A DNA stretch of 64,000 nucleotides from NCBI GenBank assembly GCA_965140365.1, contig OZ223196.1; one strand, written 5' to 3'. This stretch comes from Hydrogenovibrio sp965140365. Its GTDB lineage: Bacteria; Pseudomonadota; Gammaproteobacteria; Thiomicrospirales; Thiomicrospiraceae. Below, piece by piece: positions 43,783-52,823 of this stretch. Position 1 is the stretch's first letter; each line of letters starts with the position of its first letter. The translations under genes and the position numbers were made by a program. Under the pieces are notes generated by a model. It did no database searches, was not told where the DNA came from, and saw nothing but the letters and a program-made list of their open reading frames with translations.

Positions 43783-43823
43783 TCGGATCATCTCTCTTGG
43801 CCGGTTCTCGGCCAATGTCAATG

Positions 43824-43850
43824 AGCCTCGCCTTATGGCGGGGCTTTTGT
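43824..43850 (+). terminator. Terminator after PhoX-like gene
   Basis: Stem AGCCTCGCC / GGCGGGGCT (one mismatch) with loop TTAT and following TTTTGTATTT. A second hairpin TTGGCCG/CGGCCAA lies just before it (43798-43816). Confidence 0.75.
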
Positions 43851-43875
43851 ATTTCAGTGTAAAGAGATCAATGTT

Positions 43876-45624
43876 ATGACTGTTTCTTATTTTTTTAAGG
43901 CGGCCCTTTGGGCGTCTATTGTTGGGCTATCGGCCTGTTCGAATGCAACCGAATCGAACAAGGTGCAAAACGTTGAAATTATCACCCAGGATGGCCCTCA
44001 GACGGTTCAGCAGGTGACGGCCATGTTTGACGACGACTGGTTACTGAACACTAAGGTACACCACCGAGCCAGTAGCTATATCCCTTCTCAATGTTACACG
44101 CGTACGGAAGGGCAAAACGGCCAGGTGCACAACCCGTGCTTTACATGCCATTCCACGCCTAAAGCTCCCACCTATATTGACGACACCAGCTTTCAGGTCG
44201 CCTATGAATTTCGTGATACGTCTCGAAAAAATCCTTGGATTAACTTGTTCAAGGACCGAACCGAAGCGGTGGCGAAAATTTCGGATGAAACCATTATGGA
44301 ATACGTTCGTCAATCGAATTATTTCGATAAAGACGGCCGAATCATTTTGGCGGAAACCCTGAAAGACGTTCCCAAAAATTGGGATTTTAACGGTGACGGT
44401 GAATGGAACGGTTATCGTCCGGACTGTTATTTTAACTTCGATTCCGAAGGCTTTGATCAAATGCCGAACGGAAAGGATTCCGGCTGGCGTTCGTTTGGTT
44501 ATACGCCGTTTTTGGGAACTTTTTGGCCTACCAACGGCAGTACCGATGACGTGATTATCCGTTTAGCTCCGGCTTTCCGTAAGGATGAAAACGGCGCCTG
44601 GAACCGAGATGTATATCGTTTGAATCTGGCGATTGTCGAAGCCTTGATCAAGCGTCGTAATGTTTCGATACCTCCAACCGACGAAACCTTATATCAAGTG
44701 GATTTGAATAAGGATGGCCAACTCGGGCAAGCGACTGAAGTGGTTTATGATTGGGCCCCATTGGAAGGGCGTTACATGTCTTATGTCGGTCAGGCCAAAC
44801 AACAATTGGCGCAGAAAAAAGTGCACTTGGCCGGTGGTTTGTATCCCGAAGGCACCGAGTTCATTCACAGTGTGCGTTACATCGACTTTGATGAAAACGG
44901 TGAAATTCGGATGTCGCCACGTTTCAAAGAACTGCGTTACGGCATCAAAACCAATTGGAACACTTACACTCAGTTGCGTAACGTTGCGATGGAAGAGGTG
45001 AAAGAAGCGCATGATTTTCCGGATCGATTACGATACGTGCAAGGTTCGCCGGAAGGCGGCATGCTCAGCGGTGTTGGCTGGACATACCAAGGGTTTATCG
45101 AGGATCAGAACGGCGATTTGCGACCACAGAGCTATGAAGAATCGTTGAACTGCATCGGTTGTCATGCCGGGATTAGCCAAACAACCGATGCCAGTTTTGC
45201 GTTTCCGCGTAAATTGGACGCCGATGCCTTTCAAGGCGGTTGGTACCATTGGACGCAAAAAGGCTTGTCGGGCATTCCAGAACCGAAATGGTCGGACGGT
45301 ACCTATGAATATACCCAGTATTTGACGGAAAACGGTTCTGGAAACGAGTTCCGTAACAATTCAGAAGTCATCGCCAAATTCTTCGATGAAAAGGGCGAGG
45401 TGAAGCCCGAGGCGTTGGAGCGACTGCATGGTGACATCGGTTATTTGTTGTTGCCGTCGCCGGAACGGGCGAAGGCCTTGAATAAGGCCTATAAGGTGAT
45501 TGTGGACGAGCAAAGCTATATTTATGGGCGCGCTCCGCACATTAAATCCTTGAAGGACACCGTCTGGTTGGAGCCTCCAGTGGACGAACCGACCGGGGTG
45601 AAAACACCGGTATTGATTCCGTAA
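43876..45624 (+). CDS. Di-haem c-type cytochrome lipoprotein of unknown function
   Basis: 582 aa with a lipoprotein signal (LWASIVGLSACSNA, Cys ~21). Two CxxCH haem sites are present, CFTCH near 95 and CIGCH near 430. Several Ca-binding-like loops occur (DFNGDGEWNG, DLNKDGQLGQ). I do not recognise a named family. Its position after the PhoX-like gene and shared outer-envelope lipoprotein character suggest a joint periplasmic redox or hydrolytic function. A terminator separates the two genes, so they may be separately regulated. Confidence 0.75.
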   Translation: MTVSYFFKAALWASIVGLSACSNATESNKVQNVEIITQDGPQTVQQVTAMFDDDWLLNTKVHHRASSYIPSQCYTRTEGQNGQVHNPCFTCHSTPKAPTYIDDTSFQVAYEFRDTSRKNPWINLFKDRTEAVAKISDETIMEYVRQSNYFDKDGRIILAETLKDVPKNWDFNGDGEWNGYRPDCYFNFDSEGFDQMPNGKDSGWRSFGYTPFLGTFWPTNGSTDDVIIRLAPAFRKDENGAWNRDVYRLNLAIVEALIKRRNVSIPPTDETLYQVDLNKDGQLGQATEVVYDWAPLEGRYMSYVGQAKQQLAQKKVHLAGGLYPEGTEFIHSVRYIDFDENGEIRMSPRFKELRYGIKTNWNTYTQLRNVAMEEVKEAHDFPDRLRYVQGSPEGGMLSGVGWTYQGFIEDQNGDLRPQSYEESLNCIGCHAGISQTTDASFAFPRKLDADAFQGGWYHWTQKGLSGIPEPKWSDGTYEYTQYLTENGSGNEFRNNSEVIAKFFDEKGEVKPEALERLHGDIGYLLLPSPERAKALNKAYKVIVDEQSYIYGRAPHIKSLKDTVWLEPPVDEPTGVKTPVLIP

Positions 45625-45654
45625 AATCAAGCGATTCAAACCACGCTATAAAAG

Positions 45655-45677
45655 ACCGGGCCATGCCCGGTTTTTTT
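45655..45677 (+). terminator. Terminator after di-haem lipoprotein gene
   Basis: ACCGGGC / GCCCGGT stem with loop CAT and a run of seven T. The A-rich left flank may let it act for recN (minus) too. Confidence 0.85.
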
Positions 45678-45693
45678 ATGGAAAGTGGATTGT

Positions 45694-47376
45694 TCAGGCG
45701 CGGGTTTGCTGTGCGGTTTGTTGAGCTAAACCGAGCATTTCTTCCGCATGTTTGAGTGTCTGTTCGGTAATTTTCATGCCGCCGAGCATCCGGGCCAGCT
45801 CTTCAATGCGCGCGTCGTCATCCAACTTGGTGACTTGGGTTTTCGTTTGGTCGTTTTCGGTGTGTTTGCGAATATTGAGTTGCTGGTTGCCGTATGCGGC
45901 CACCTGCGCCAAGTGAGTGATGGAGAAAACCTGGCGATGGCGTCCCAGTTGCTGCATTTTCTGGCCGACCACTTCGGCGATGCCGCCACCGATGCCAACA
46001 TCCACTTCGTCGAAAATCATCGACGGCAAGCTGGCCACTTCGGCGCTGGCGACCTGAATGGCGAGGCTGATGCGGGAAAGTTCCCCGCCGGAAGCGACTT
46101 TGGCCAAGGGCTGTAACGGCTGACCTTTGTTGGCGGTGACTTGGAAGTGCACCTGATCCAACCCGAGTTTGCTGGCTTTGTCGGTGGTGTCGACATCGAT
46201 TTGGAACAGGCCGTTTTCCATGCCCAGAGTGTGCATGGAGGCGGTGACGTTTTCGCTCAAGCGCTTGGCGGCTTGGGTTCGGGACTTGTGTAACTGCGCC
46301 GCTTGTTGGGTGAATTTTGACCAGGCCTGGTCGATTTCCTGTTTTAAAGAGTCCAGCGACGCGCCGGAGTCGGTCAGTTCGGTCAGTGCATCACGAATTT
46401 CCTGATGTTTGTTGACCAGCTGGTCCGGGTCGAGTTGGTATTTTTTGGCCAGCCCGAACAACTCGGATAGACGTTCGTCGACCATTTGCAATCGTTCCGG
46501 GTCGAGTTCAACATGGTGGCTTTGCGCTTGAATGTCATCCGCCACCGCCTGACAATCAATTTGAATGGAGTTGAGTTGCGTCAGGGCTTCGGCCAGTTGC
46601 GGCGAAAACTCGCTGACGTTTTCCAATTCGGAAATCGCCTGACTAAGTTTATGAGTCAGGCCGTCGTCGCCCTCAATCGCTTCATAGGCGTTGTACACCG
46701 ATTGTTTGATTTCGCTGGCATGCGACAAGGTGTTTTGTTCATCCGATAAGGTTTCGAATTCATCGGCTTGCGGCTGCACCTTATCGAATTCCGACAATTG
46801 AAATTCCAATAATTCCAGTTTGCTCTGGCGGTCCGCTTGCGAGGCGTGCAGTTCTTCGTAGCGTCGGTTCAATATTTGCCAGGCCTGGTAGGATTCGGCC
46901 GTTTCCGCCAGCTGGTCGTCGTGTTTGGCGTAAGCGTCCAGAAGCGCCAGTTGCTTGCTGGTGTGCATCAGGGTCTGGTGTTCGTGTTGACCGTGAATGT
47001 CAATCAGCAGGGCACTCAGGCTTTTCAGTTGGCTAACGGAAGCGGGCAGTCCGTTGATGTAGGCTTTGGAGCGGCCTTCGGATGAGAGCGTACGGCGTAG
47101 CAGACAGCTGTTGTCTTCATCCAGTTCGTTTTCGGTTAACCAGTTTTGGACGTCCGGTAAATGGGTAATGTCAAAATCGGCGGTGATGTCCGCTTTGGGT
47201 GTGCCATGGCGCACCAAGGCGCTGTCGGCGCGTTCGCCCAACGCCAGCCCGAGGGCATCCAGCAAAATCGATTTACCGGCGCCGGTTTCACCTGTCAAGG
47301 TGGTGAAGCCCGACTCGAAATTCAGGTGCAGTTTTTCAATCAAGGCCAGGTTTTGAATGGTCAGTTCTTGTAGCAT
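45694..47376 (-). CDS. recN: DNA repair protein RecN
   Basis: 560-aa SMC-like ATPase in double-strand break repair. Walker A (TGETGAGKSILLDALGLALG), the ABC signature region (KVASGGELSRISLAIQVA) and Walker B (SLPSMIFDEVDVGIGGG) are clear, with coiled coils between. Start at 47376 (MLQELTIQNLALIEKLHL) fits the family. Two exact CCAGGCCTGG palindromes lie inside the coding region at 46321-46330 and 46879-46888. nadK is 37 bp upstream on the same strand. Confidence 0.97.
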   Translation of the reverse strand: MLQELTIQNLALIEKLHLNFESGFTTLTGETGAGKSILLDALGLALGERADSALVRHGTPKADITADFDITHLPDVQNWLTENELDEDNSCLLRRTLSSEGRSKAYINGLPASVSQLKSLSALLIDIHGQHEHQTLMHTSKQLALLDAYAKHDDQLAETAESYQAWQILNRRYEELHASQADRQSKLELLEFQLSEFDKVQPQADEFETLSDEQNTLSHASEIKQSVYNAYEAIEGDDGLTHKLSQAISELENVSEFSPQLAEALTQLNSIQIDCQAVADDIQAQSHHVELDPERLQMVDERLSELFGLAKKYQLDPDQLVNKHQEIRDALTELTDSGASLDSLKQEIDQAWSKFTQQAAQLHKSRTQAAKRLSENVTASMHTLGMENGLFQIDVDTTDKASKLGLDQVHFQVTANKGQPLQPLAKVASGGELSRISLAIQVASAEVASLPSMIFDEVDVGIGGGIAEVVGQKMQQLGRHRQVFSITHLAQVAAYGNQQLNIRKHTENDQTKTQVTKLDDDARIEELARMLGGMKITEQTLKHAEEMLGLAQQTAQQTRA

Positions 47377-47413
47377 GTCGCTCCTAAGTTGCTCGGTGCC
47401 TGTGACGGCGCGT

Positions 47414-48289
47414 TTACAGTTTTTGTCCCCAGTTGAGTTTGGCTCTTAGCAGTTCGTAATGGTCATGGTTTTTCGGGTGGACCATTTTAATGAAATTGGG
47501 GTGACGCGTCACGATGGTTTCGTAGTGTGCCATAAATTGAAAGGAACGCTGGCCGTCGCAAATGATGGACGCCACGCCGCAACAGTTGGCGTGCGGTCGA
47601 ATCAGAACTTCGCTGTCGCCGGACACCACCACCGGGCGGTTACTCATGGTGTGCGGGTTGATGGAGACCAGTGAAATCACATTCAAGCCGGCATCGACGA
47701 TCGGGCCGCCGGCCGATAAAGAATAGGCGGTGGAGCCGGTCGGCGTGGAGACGATCAGGCCGTCGGAGCGTTGGCTGTTCAGGAAACGGTTGTCGACGAA
47801 GGTTTCGAATTCGATCATGCGCGGCGAATCGTTTTTGTGCAGCACCACATCGTTAAAGGCCACTTCTTCAAACAGGGTTTCGCCGTCTTTTTTGATGACA
47901 ACTTTTAACAGTGTGCGTTCTTCGCATTGGTAATCATCGGCCAGCACTTCGTCTAGGGTGTCAAGCATGGTATCGGGTGACACGTCGGTTAAAAAGCCCA
48001 AACGCCCGAGGTTGATGCCGAGAATCGGAATGTTGTAATTGACGATGGAACGCGCTACGTCCAGAAAGGTGCCGTCGCCGCCGACGACAATTGCGAAATC
48101 GATGGTTTCCAACAGCTCGGAACGTTCCAGGCGTTCAATGCCGTAACGGTCGATGGGAAAATCCGAGCAAGAGCGCTGATCCAGCAGGACGCGCTTGTCC
48201 TTTTCCTGAAAGTACAGAATCAGTTTATCAATCACTTCCCAGGATTGAATGCCATTGTATTTGGCAAAAATTCCGATTTTACTGAACAT
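47414..48289 (-). CDS. nadK: NAD kinase
   Basis: 291 aa. It phosphorylates NAD to NADP in the cytoplasm. Family motifs are present: VVGGDGTFLDVAR, LGINLGRLGFLTD, ERTLLKVVI and STPTGSTAYSLSAGGPI. Length is standard. It is divergent from hrcA and upstream of recN, an arrangement common in gammaproteobacteria. Confidence 0.97.
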   Translation of the reverse strand: MFSKIGIFAKYNGIQSWEVIDKLILYFQEKDKRVLLDQRSCSDFPIDRYGIERLERSELLETIDFAIVVGGDGTFLDVARSIVNYNIPILGINLGRLGFLTDVSPDTMLDTLDEVLADDYQCEERTLLKVVIKKDGETLFEEVAFNDVVLHKNDSPRMIEFETFVDNRFLNSQRSDGLIVSTPTGSTAYSLSAGGPIVDAGLNVISLVSINPHTMSNRPVVVSGDSEVLIRPHANCCGVASIICDGQRSFQFMAHYETIVTRHPNFIKMVHPKNHDHYELLRAKLNWGQKL

Positions 48290-48339
48290 GCGTCATTCCT
48301 TGTTCATGCAGGTTGAAAGGGCTTGGCCGTCTTTCCCCA

Positions 48340-48368
48340 CTTGAAAATTTCCGTTTTATACCCATAAT
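48340..48368 (+). promoter_or_regulatory. Sigma-32-like heat-shock promoter upstream of hrcA
   Basis: CTTGAAA (48340-48346), 14-base spacer, CCCATAAT (48361-48368). This fits the sigma-32 consensus CTTGAAA / CCCCATnT. About 110 bp before the hrcA start. Confidence 0.6.
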
Positions 48369-48478
48369 GCTTTTGAGTTCAATTTTATGGACTAGAATAT
48401 TAAGCATCATTTTACGTTAAGCAAGCACTATTTTCTGCCTGACGTTTTTTAAAAGAATTACGAGTGTCGCTGCGCTGT

Positions 48479-49507
48479 ATGAACTTGAATGAACGATCAC
48501 AACTGCTTTTCAAACACTTAATGGCATTATACCTAAATGAGGGGCGGCCTGTCGGGTCATCCGTGCTGGCGAAAATGCCGGACGTTTCGGTCAGTTCCGC
48601 CACCATTCGTAATGTGATGGCAGACCTTGAAAAAATGGGGTTGATCCACGCGCCGCATACGTCGGCCGGACGTGTGCCGACCGAACACGGTTTTCGGGTG
48701 TTTGTGGATTCGATTCTGACGGTACAGCCTCTCAATGCCACGTCCATGAAGCAAATCGAACAGGGCTTTAATCAAGCCCAGACCCAGGAAGAGTTGCTGG
48801 GGTCGGCCTCGCAAATTTTATCCGGTTTAACCGGTATGGCGAGTTTGGTGATGTTGCCCAATCAGGAGCAGGAAGTCTTGCGCCACATCGATTTTGTGCG
48901 TTTGAACGACAAACGGGCTTTGGTGGTGTTGGTGCTGAACGATTTGGATGTTCAAAACCGTGTGATTGAATTTGACGAGCCGGTATCCGCTTCGCATCTG
49001 GAGCAGGCCAGCAATTATCTTAACGAGCATTTTGCAGGCCGCCATTTGTATGAAGTGAAGCAGTTGCTGGTGGAACGCATGGATGAATTGCGCAAAACCA
49101 TGGATCAGCTCATGGTGTCGATTGTCGAGGCGACGGATGAAGCCATTGGCAGTAAAATGCAGCAGGGGATGCCGTATTTTATTTCCGGCAAAACCAATCT
49201 GCTGAATTACGACGAATTGGCGGATGCGGAAAAGTTACGCGCCTTGTTTCAATCGTTTGAAGAACACTCCGATATGTTGAATCTGTTCAATAAAAGCCTG
49301 CAAGCGAAAGGCGTGCAGGTCTTTATCGGGCAGGAGTGCGGTAATGAAAGTTATCAGAACTGCAGTGTCATTACCACGCCTTACGAGCGCGACGGCGAAG
49401 TGATGGGCGTGCTTGGGGTGGTTGGCCCCAGCCGAATGCCGTACGATAAAATCGTGCCGCGGGTCGATATGACCGCACGGATTCTCAGCTCCCTGCTCAA
49501 TAAATAA
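48479..49507 (+). CDS. hrcA: Heat-inducible transcription repressor HrcA
   Basis: About 342 aa from ATG 48479 (MNLNERSQLLFKHLMALYLN); a GTG at 48464 would add five residues. N-terminal winged helix (EGRPVGSSVLAKMPDVSVSS, ATIRNVMADLEKMGLIHAPH) and the central GAF-like domain are visible. HrcA normally binds CIRCE operators (TTAGCACTC-N9-GAGTGCTAA) before chaperone genes. I could find no CIRCE here, while sigma-32-like promoters are present, so its targets may lie elsewhere (for example groESL). Confidence 0.95.
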   Translation: MNLNERSQLLFKHLMALYLNEGRPVGSSVLAKMPDVSVSSATIRNVMADLEKMGLIHAPHTSAGRVPTEHGFRVFVDSILTVQPLNATSMKQIEQGFNQAQTQEELLGSASQILSGLTGMASLVMLPNQEQEVLRHIDFVRLNDKRALVVLVLNDLDVQNRVIEFDEPVSASHLEQASNYLNEHFAGRHLYEVKQLLVERMDELRKTMDQLMVSIVEATDEAIGSKMQQGMPYFISGKTNLLNYDELADAEKLRALFQSFEEHSDMLNLFNKSLQAKGVQVFIGQECGNESYQNCSVITTPYERDGEVMGVLGVVGPSRMPYDKIVPRVDMTARILSSLLNK

Positions 49508-49531
49508 CCAACCAAACTATCCCAAAAACGA

Positions 49532-49541
49532 CCAGGCCTGG
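49532..49541. repeat. CCAGGCCTGG palindrome after hrcA
   Basis: Centre of ACGACCAGGCCTGGTCATTT, 25 bp after the hrcA stop. It may act as a weak terminator. Confidence 0.7.
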
Positions 49542-49608
49542 TCATTTCAATCATTTGGCTTCGGTTCGAAAAATTAATGCAAAAAATTTTGTTTCCCGCG
49601 CTTGAAAC

Positions 49609-49638
49609 CTTGAAAAGCGCCCTTATAAACCCCGTGAT
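49609..49638 (+). promoter_or_regulatory. Sigma-32-like promoter upstream of grpE
   Basis: CTTGAAA (49609-49615), 14 bases, CCCCGTGAT (49630-49638). A second overlapping CTTGAAA at 49601-49607 is 13 bases from CCTTATA (49621). Confidence 0.6.
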
Positions 49639-49667
49639 TTTACAGTTATCAACTTCTGGAGATTTTT

Positions 49668-50225
49668 ATGTCTGACAATAAGGCAGAACTGAACGAAGAA
49701 CACATTCCAACGGCGGAAGACGGTGTTTCCGAAGAAACCCATCAAGCCGAAGACGCGGTTGAGCATGACCTTGAAGCTATGCTGGATGAAGCGAAAAAGG
49801 AAGCCGATGCGCAAAAAGAATTGGCCCTCCGCACCTTGGCCGATATGGAAAACTTGAAGCGTCGTACCCGTTTGGACGTGGAAAACGCCCATAAGTTCGC
49901 GTTGGAAAAATTCGTTGGTGATTTATTGCCAGTGCTGGATTCTATGGAAATGGGCTTGGATGCGGCGTCAAAAGACGATGCGTCGGCGGACAGCATTCGG
50001 GAAGGCCTGGATATGACCTTCAAACAGTTCCTGGATGTGATGCAAAAGTTCAATGTGGAACGTGTCGATCCGGCGGGTGAAAAATTCGACCCGCAATTAC
50101 ACGAAGCCATGACGATGGTGCCGTCGCCGGACCATGAATCACAATCGGTGATTGAAGTCTTCCAAAAAGGCTATATTTTGAACGAGCGCCTGGTGCGCCC
50201 GGCCCGTGTGGTGGTGGCGGAGTAA
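49668..50225 (+). CDS. grpE: Nucleotide exchange factor GrpE
   Basis: 185 aa. It releases ADP from DnaK. An acidic, disordered N-terminus leads into the long coiled coil (LALRTLADMENLKRRTRLDV) and the C-terminal beta domain (GEKFDPQLHEAMTMVPSPDH). ATG 49668 is preceded by TTCTGGAGA. It lies between hrcA and dnaK. Confidence 0.96.
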   Translation: MSDNKAELNEEHIPTAEDGVSEETHQAEDAVEHDLEAMLDEAKKEADAQKELALRTLADMENLKRRTRLDVENAHKFALEKFVGDLLPVLDSMEMGLDAASKDDASADSIREGLDMTFKQFLDVMQKFNVERVDPAGEKFDPQLHEAMTMVPSPDHESQSVIEVFQKGYILNERLVRPARVVVAE

Positions 50226-50276
50226 GAACCTAATTAAATCAGGGGCGAAAAAATACCAAAAACTTTTGATGCCGCC

Positions 50277-50304
50277 CTTGAATAATTTTAGCCGCACCCT
50301 ATAT
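50277..50304 (+). promoter_or_regulatory. Sigma-32-like promoter upstream of dnaK
   Basis: CTTGAAT (50277-50283), 13 bases, CCCTATAT (50297-50304). It lies about 95 bp before the dnaK start. Confidence 0.55.
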
Positions 50305-50334
50305 AGAAGCTAACATAGATAGAAGCTAACACAG
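50303..50334. repeat. 16-bp tandem repeat in the dnaK leader
   Basis: ATAGAAGCTAACATAG followed directly by ATAGAAGCTAACACAG, one mismatch. It falls in the predicted 5' untranslated region. Confidence 0.7.
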
Positions 50335-50398
50335 AAAACTTTACGTATTAATTTGAAAGGCTTTGTCTCGCAAGGCCATGAAATTTGGAGAAAAACGA

Positions 50399-52318
50399 AT
50401 GGGAAAAATTATCGGGATTGACCTCGGGACCACGAACTCTTGTGTCGCGGTAATGGAAGGCAAAGAAACCAAAGTTATTCCGAACGCGGAAGGCGCTCGT
50501 ACCACACCGTCTATCGTAGCCTACGCTAACGATGGTGAAGTCTTGGTTGGGGATTCCGCCAAACGTCAAGCGGTGACGAACCCTGAAAACACCTTGTTCG
50601 CCATCAAGCGTTTGATTGGCCGTCGTGCCGACGATGCCGTGGTGCAAAAAGACAAGGATATGGTGCCTTATAAAATCATTCCTGCCGACAATGGCGATGC
50701 ATGGGTGGAAGTGGGTGACAAGAAATTGTCTCCGCAAGAAGTCTCTGCGCGTACCTTGATGAAAATGAAGAAAACGGCTGAAGATTATCTGGGCCATGAA
50801 GTGACCGAAGCGGTTATTACGGTACCGGCTTATTTCAACGACTCTCAGCGTCAAGCGACCAAAGATGCCGGTAAAATCGCTGGTCTGGAAGTAAAGCGTA
50901 TCATCAACGAACCGACGGCCGCGGCTTTGGCTTATGGTATGGACAAAGTCAAAGCGGACAGCAAAATCGCAGTTTACGACTTGGGTGGTGGGACCTTCGA
51001 TATCTCCATCATTGAAGTGGCCGATCTGGACGGTGAAAAGCAAGTTGAAGTGCTTTCAACTAATGGTGACACTTTCTTGGGTGGTGAGGACTTCGATAAC
51101 GTCATCGTGGATTACATCGCCGAAGAGTTCAAGAAAGACCAAAACGTGGACTTGAAGCTGGATAAATTGGCGCTGCAACGTGTGCGTGAAGCCGCGGAAA
51201 AAGCCAAAATCGAGCTGTCTTCCCGTGAACAGACTGACATCAACTTGCCGTATGTAACGGCGGATGCCACCGGTCCGAAACACTTGAACATGAAAATCAC
51301 CCGTGCCAAGTTCGAATCCTTGATCGAAGGTTTGGTTCAACGTTCAATCGATCCGTGTAAGACAGCGCTTAAAGATGCCGGTTTATCCGCTTCTGAAATT
51401 GATGATGTCATTTTGGTGGGTGGTTCTACACGTGTTCCAATGGTTCAGGCGGCTGTTAAGGAGTTCTTTGGAAAAGAGCCTCGTAAAGACGTGAACCCGG
51501 ATGAAGCCGTGGCCATGGGGGCCGCCATTCAAGGTGGTGTGCTTTCCGGTGACGTAAACGACGTACTGTTGCTTGACGTAACACCGCTTTCCTTGGGGAT
51601 TGAAACCATGGGCGGCGTGATGACCAAGTTGATCGAGAAAAATACGACGATTCCGACACGTAAGTCGCAAACCTTCTCGACGGCAGAAGACAATCAGTCA
51701 GCGGTTACCATCCATGTATTGCAAGGTGAGCGCGAAATGTCCTCCGGTAACAAATCGTTGGGTCAGTTCAACTTGGACGAAATCCCACCGGCACCGCGCG
51801 GTACGCCTCAAATCGAAGTGACGTTCGACATCGATGCCAATGGTATCCTGAACGTATCGGCGAAAGATAAGGCCACCAACAAAGAGCAACACATCACGAT
51901 TCAAGCGTCTTCCGGTTTGTCTGAAGACGAAATCGAAGCGATGGTGAAAGATGCCGAAGCGCATGCGGCGGAAGATGCCAAGCTGAAAGAATTGGTGGAA
52001 GCGCGTAACCAGGCCGATGCCATGATCCACGGTACGAAAAAACTGTTGGAAGAACAAGGCGAAGGCGTGGACGCGGCTGAGAAGGAAGCGATTGAAAAAG
52101 CGATTGCCGATTTGGAAGAAGCCATTAAAGGTGACGACAAAGACGCGATTGACGAGAAGTCACAAGCTTTGGCGGCCGCCAGCCAGAAACTGGCTGAGAA
52201 AGCTTATGCTCAGCAACCTGGCGGTGACGCCGGTGCGCAGGAGCAAGGCTCGGCCAATAACGCGGATGACGACATCGTCGATGCCGAGTTTGAAGAAGTC
52301 AACGACGACAAAAAATAA
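50399..52318 (+). CDS. dnaK: Chaperone protein DnaK (Hsp70)
   Basis: 639 aa from ATG 50399 (MGKIIGIDLGTTNSCVAVME), chosen because TTGGAGAAAAACGA gives a good site; an in-frame codon at 50363 adds twelve unusual residues. Phosphate loops (IYDLGGGTFDIS-type at 50977, DVILVGGSTRVP) and the linker DVLLLDVTPLSLGIE are present. The C-terminal tail ends in the acidic EEVNDDKK. It folds proteins with DnaJ and GrpE. An unusual structured element follows it. Confidence 0.97.
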   Translation: MGKIIGIDLGTTNSCVAVMEGKETKVIPNAEGARTTPSIVAYANDGEVLVGDSAKRQAVTNPENTLFAIKRLIGRRADDAVVQKDKDMVPYKIIPADNGDAWVEVGDKKLSPQEVSARTLMKMKKTAEDYLGHEVTEAVITVPAYFNDSQRQATKDAGKIAGLEVKRIINEPTAAALAYGMDKVKADSKIAVYDLGGGTFDISIIEVADLDGEKQVEVLSTNGDTFLGGEDFDNVIVDYIAEEFKKDQNVDLKLDKLALQRVREAAEKAKIELSSREQTDINLPYVTADATGPKHLNMKITRAKFESLIEGLVQRSIDPCKTALKDAGLSASEIDDVILVGGSTRVPMVQAAVKEFFGKEPRKDVNPDEAVAMGAAIQGGVLSGDVNDVLLLDVTPLSLGIETMGGVMTKLIEKNTTIPTRKSQTFSTAEDNQSAVTIHVLQGEREMSSGNKSLGQFNLDEIPPAPRGTPQIEVTFDIDANGILNVSAKDKATNKEQHITIQASSGLSEDEIEAMVKDAEAHAAEDAKLKELVEARNQADAMIHGTKKLLEEQGEGVDAAEKEAIEKAIADLEEAIKGDDKDAIDEKSQALAAASQKLAEKAYAQQPGGDAGAQEQGSANNADDDIVDAEFEEVNDDKK

Positions 52319-52823
52319 TTCGGTTAGGTTCAATAACGGGGCCTAATTGAATACCAAAGTCGGTATAATGCGGGCCATTTTTGGGAACCTCTAATCAAAT
52401 CCGTTTGGATTCTGGCAACGCCAATTTTTCGTCTTCAAGGCATCCTTTTGCAGTGCTATCCAGATAACACAAAGAAGGATGCCTTGAAGTCGGGAAATTG
52501 GCTAAGCCCCTTTGGGCGGGACTTAAAGCCCTCTTCTTCGTTGTTGTGACTCTTGACCTTAAAATGATTAAGGTCGGCGCGTCACGCCTAGAATAAGTGA
52601 GCTTTAAGTCCCGCAGAATTTTAAACGGATTTGATTAGAGGTTCCCTAGGGAATGGCCCGTTTTTTTATGCCTTGTTCCACAGATTAATTCCACGGTTCA
52701 ATTACCATTCAAAAAGATAGGGTAAAGGGTTGAAACCCATAACTGACCAGGCCTGGTGACTTTCGACGTTATCGTATGGTTTTGAATATTAATTGACCGA
52801 TTAAAAAAGATACCTGAATCATT
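52319..52823. other. 505-bp dnaK-dnaJ intergenic region
   Basis: No gene. It contains a TATAAT (52364-52369), the three-way-junction element (52371-52667) and, after it, a CCAGGCCTGG palindrome (52747-52756) inside CTGACCAGGCCTGGTGAC. dnaJ ATG is at 52824 without a strong purine-rich site. Confidence 0.8.
52371..52667 (+). ncRNA. Three-way-junction inverted-repeat element, candidate structured RNA or MITE
   Basis: Outer stem CGGGCCATT / AATGGCCCG (52371-52379, 52652-52660), then a perfect 24-bp stem (52383-52406 with 52623-52646). Inside are two arms. Arm A: GCCAATTT/AAATTGGC (52420-52427, 52495-52502), 15-bp CTTCAAGGCATCCTT stem (52433-52447, 52475-52489) and a closing GTGCTATC/GATAACAC. 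Arm B: GCGGGACTTAAAGC/GCTTTAAGTCCCGC (52516-52529, 52601-52614), GTGAC/GTCAC (52546, 52581) and GACCTTAA/TTAAGGTC (52555-52575). A T run follows (52661-52667) and TATAAT lies just before. No known RNA family recognised. Confidence 0.75.

Noticed and set aside
42892..43821. 309-aa minus-strand open frame
   Set aside because: It is antisense to the PhoX-like gene, with no motif or binding site.
48290..48478. CIRCE operator before hrcA
   Set aside because: AGCACT and GAGTG occur but not as TTAGCACTC-N9-GAGTGCTAA.
52371..52667. 6S RNA, tmRNA or RNase P RNA
   Set aside because: The three-way junction with a 24-bp closing stem and the visible sequence do not match the conserved parts of these RNAs that I know.
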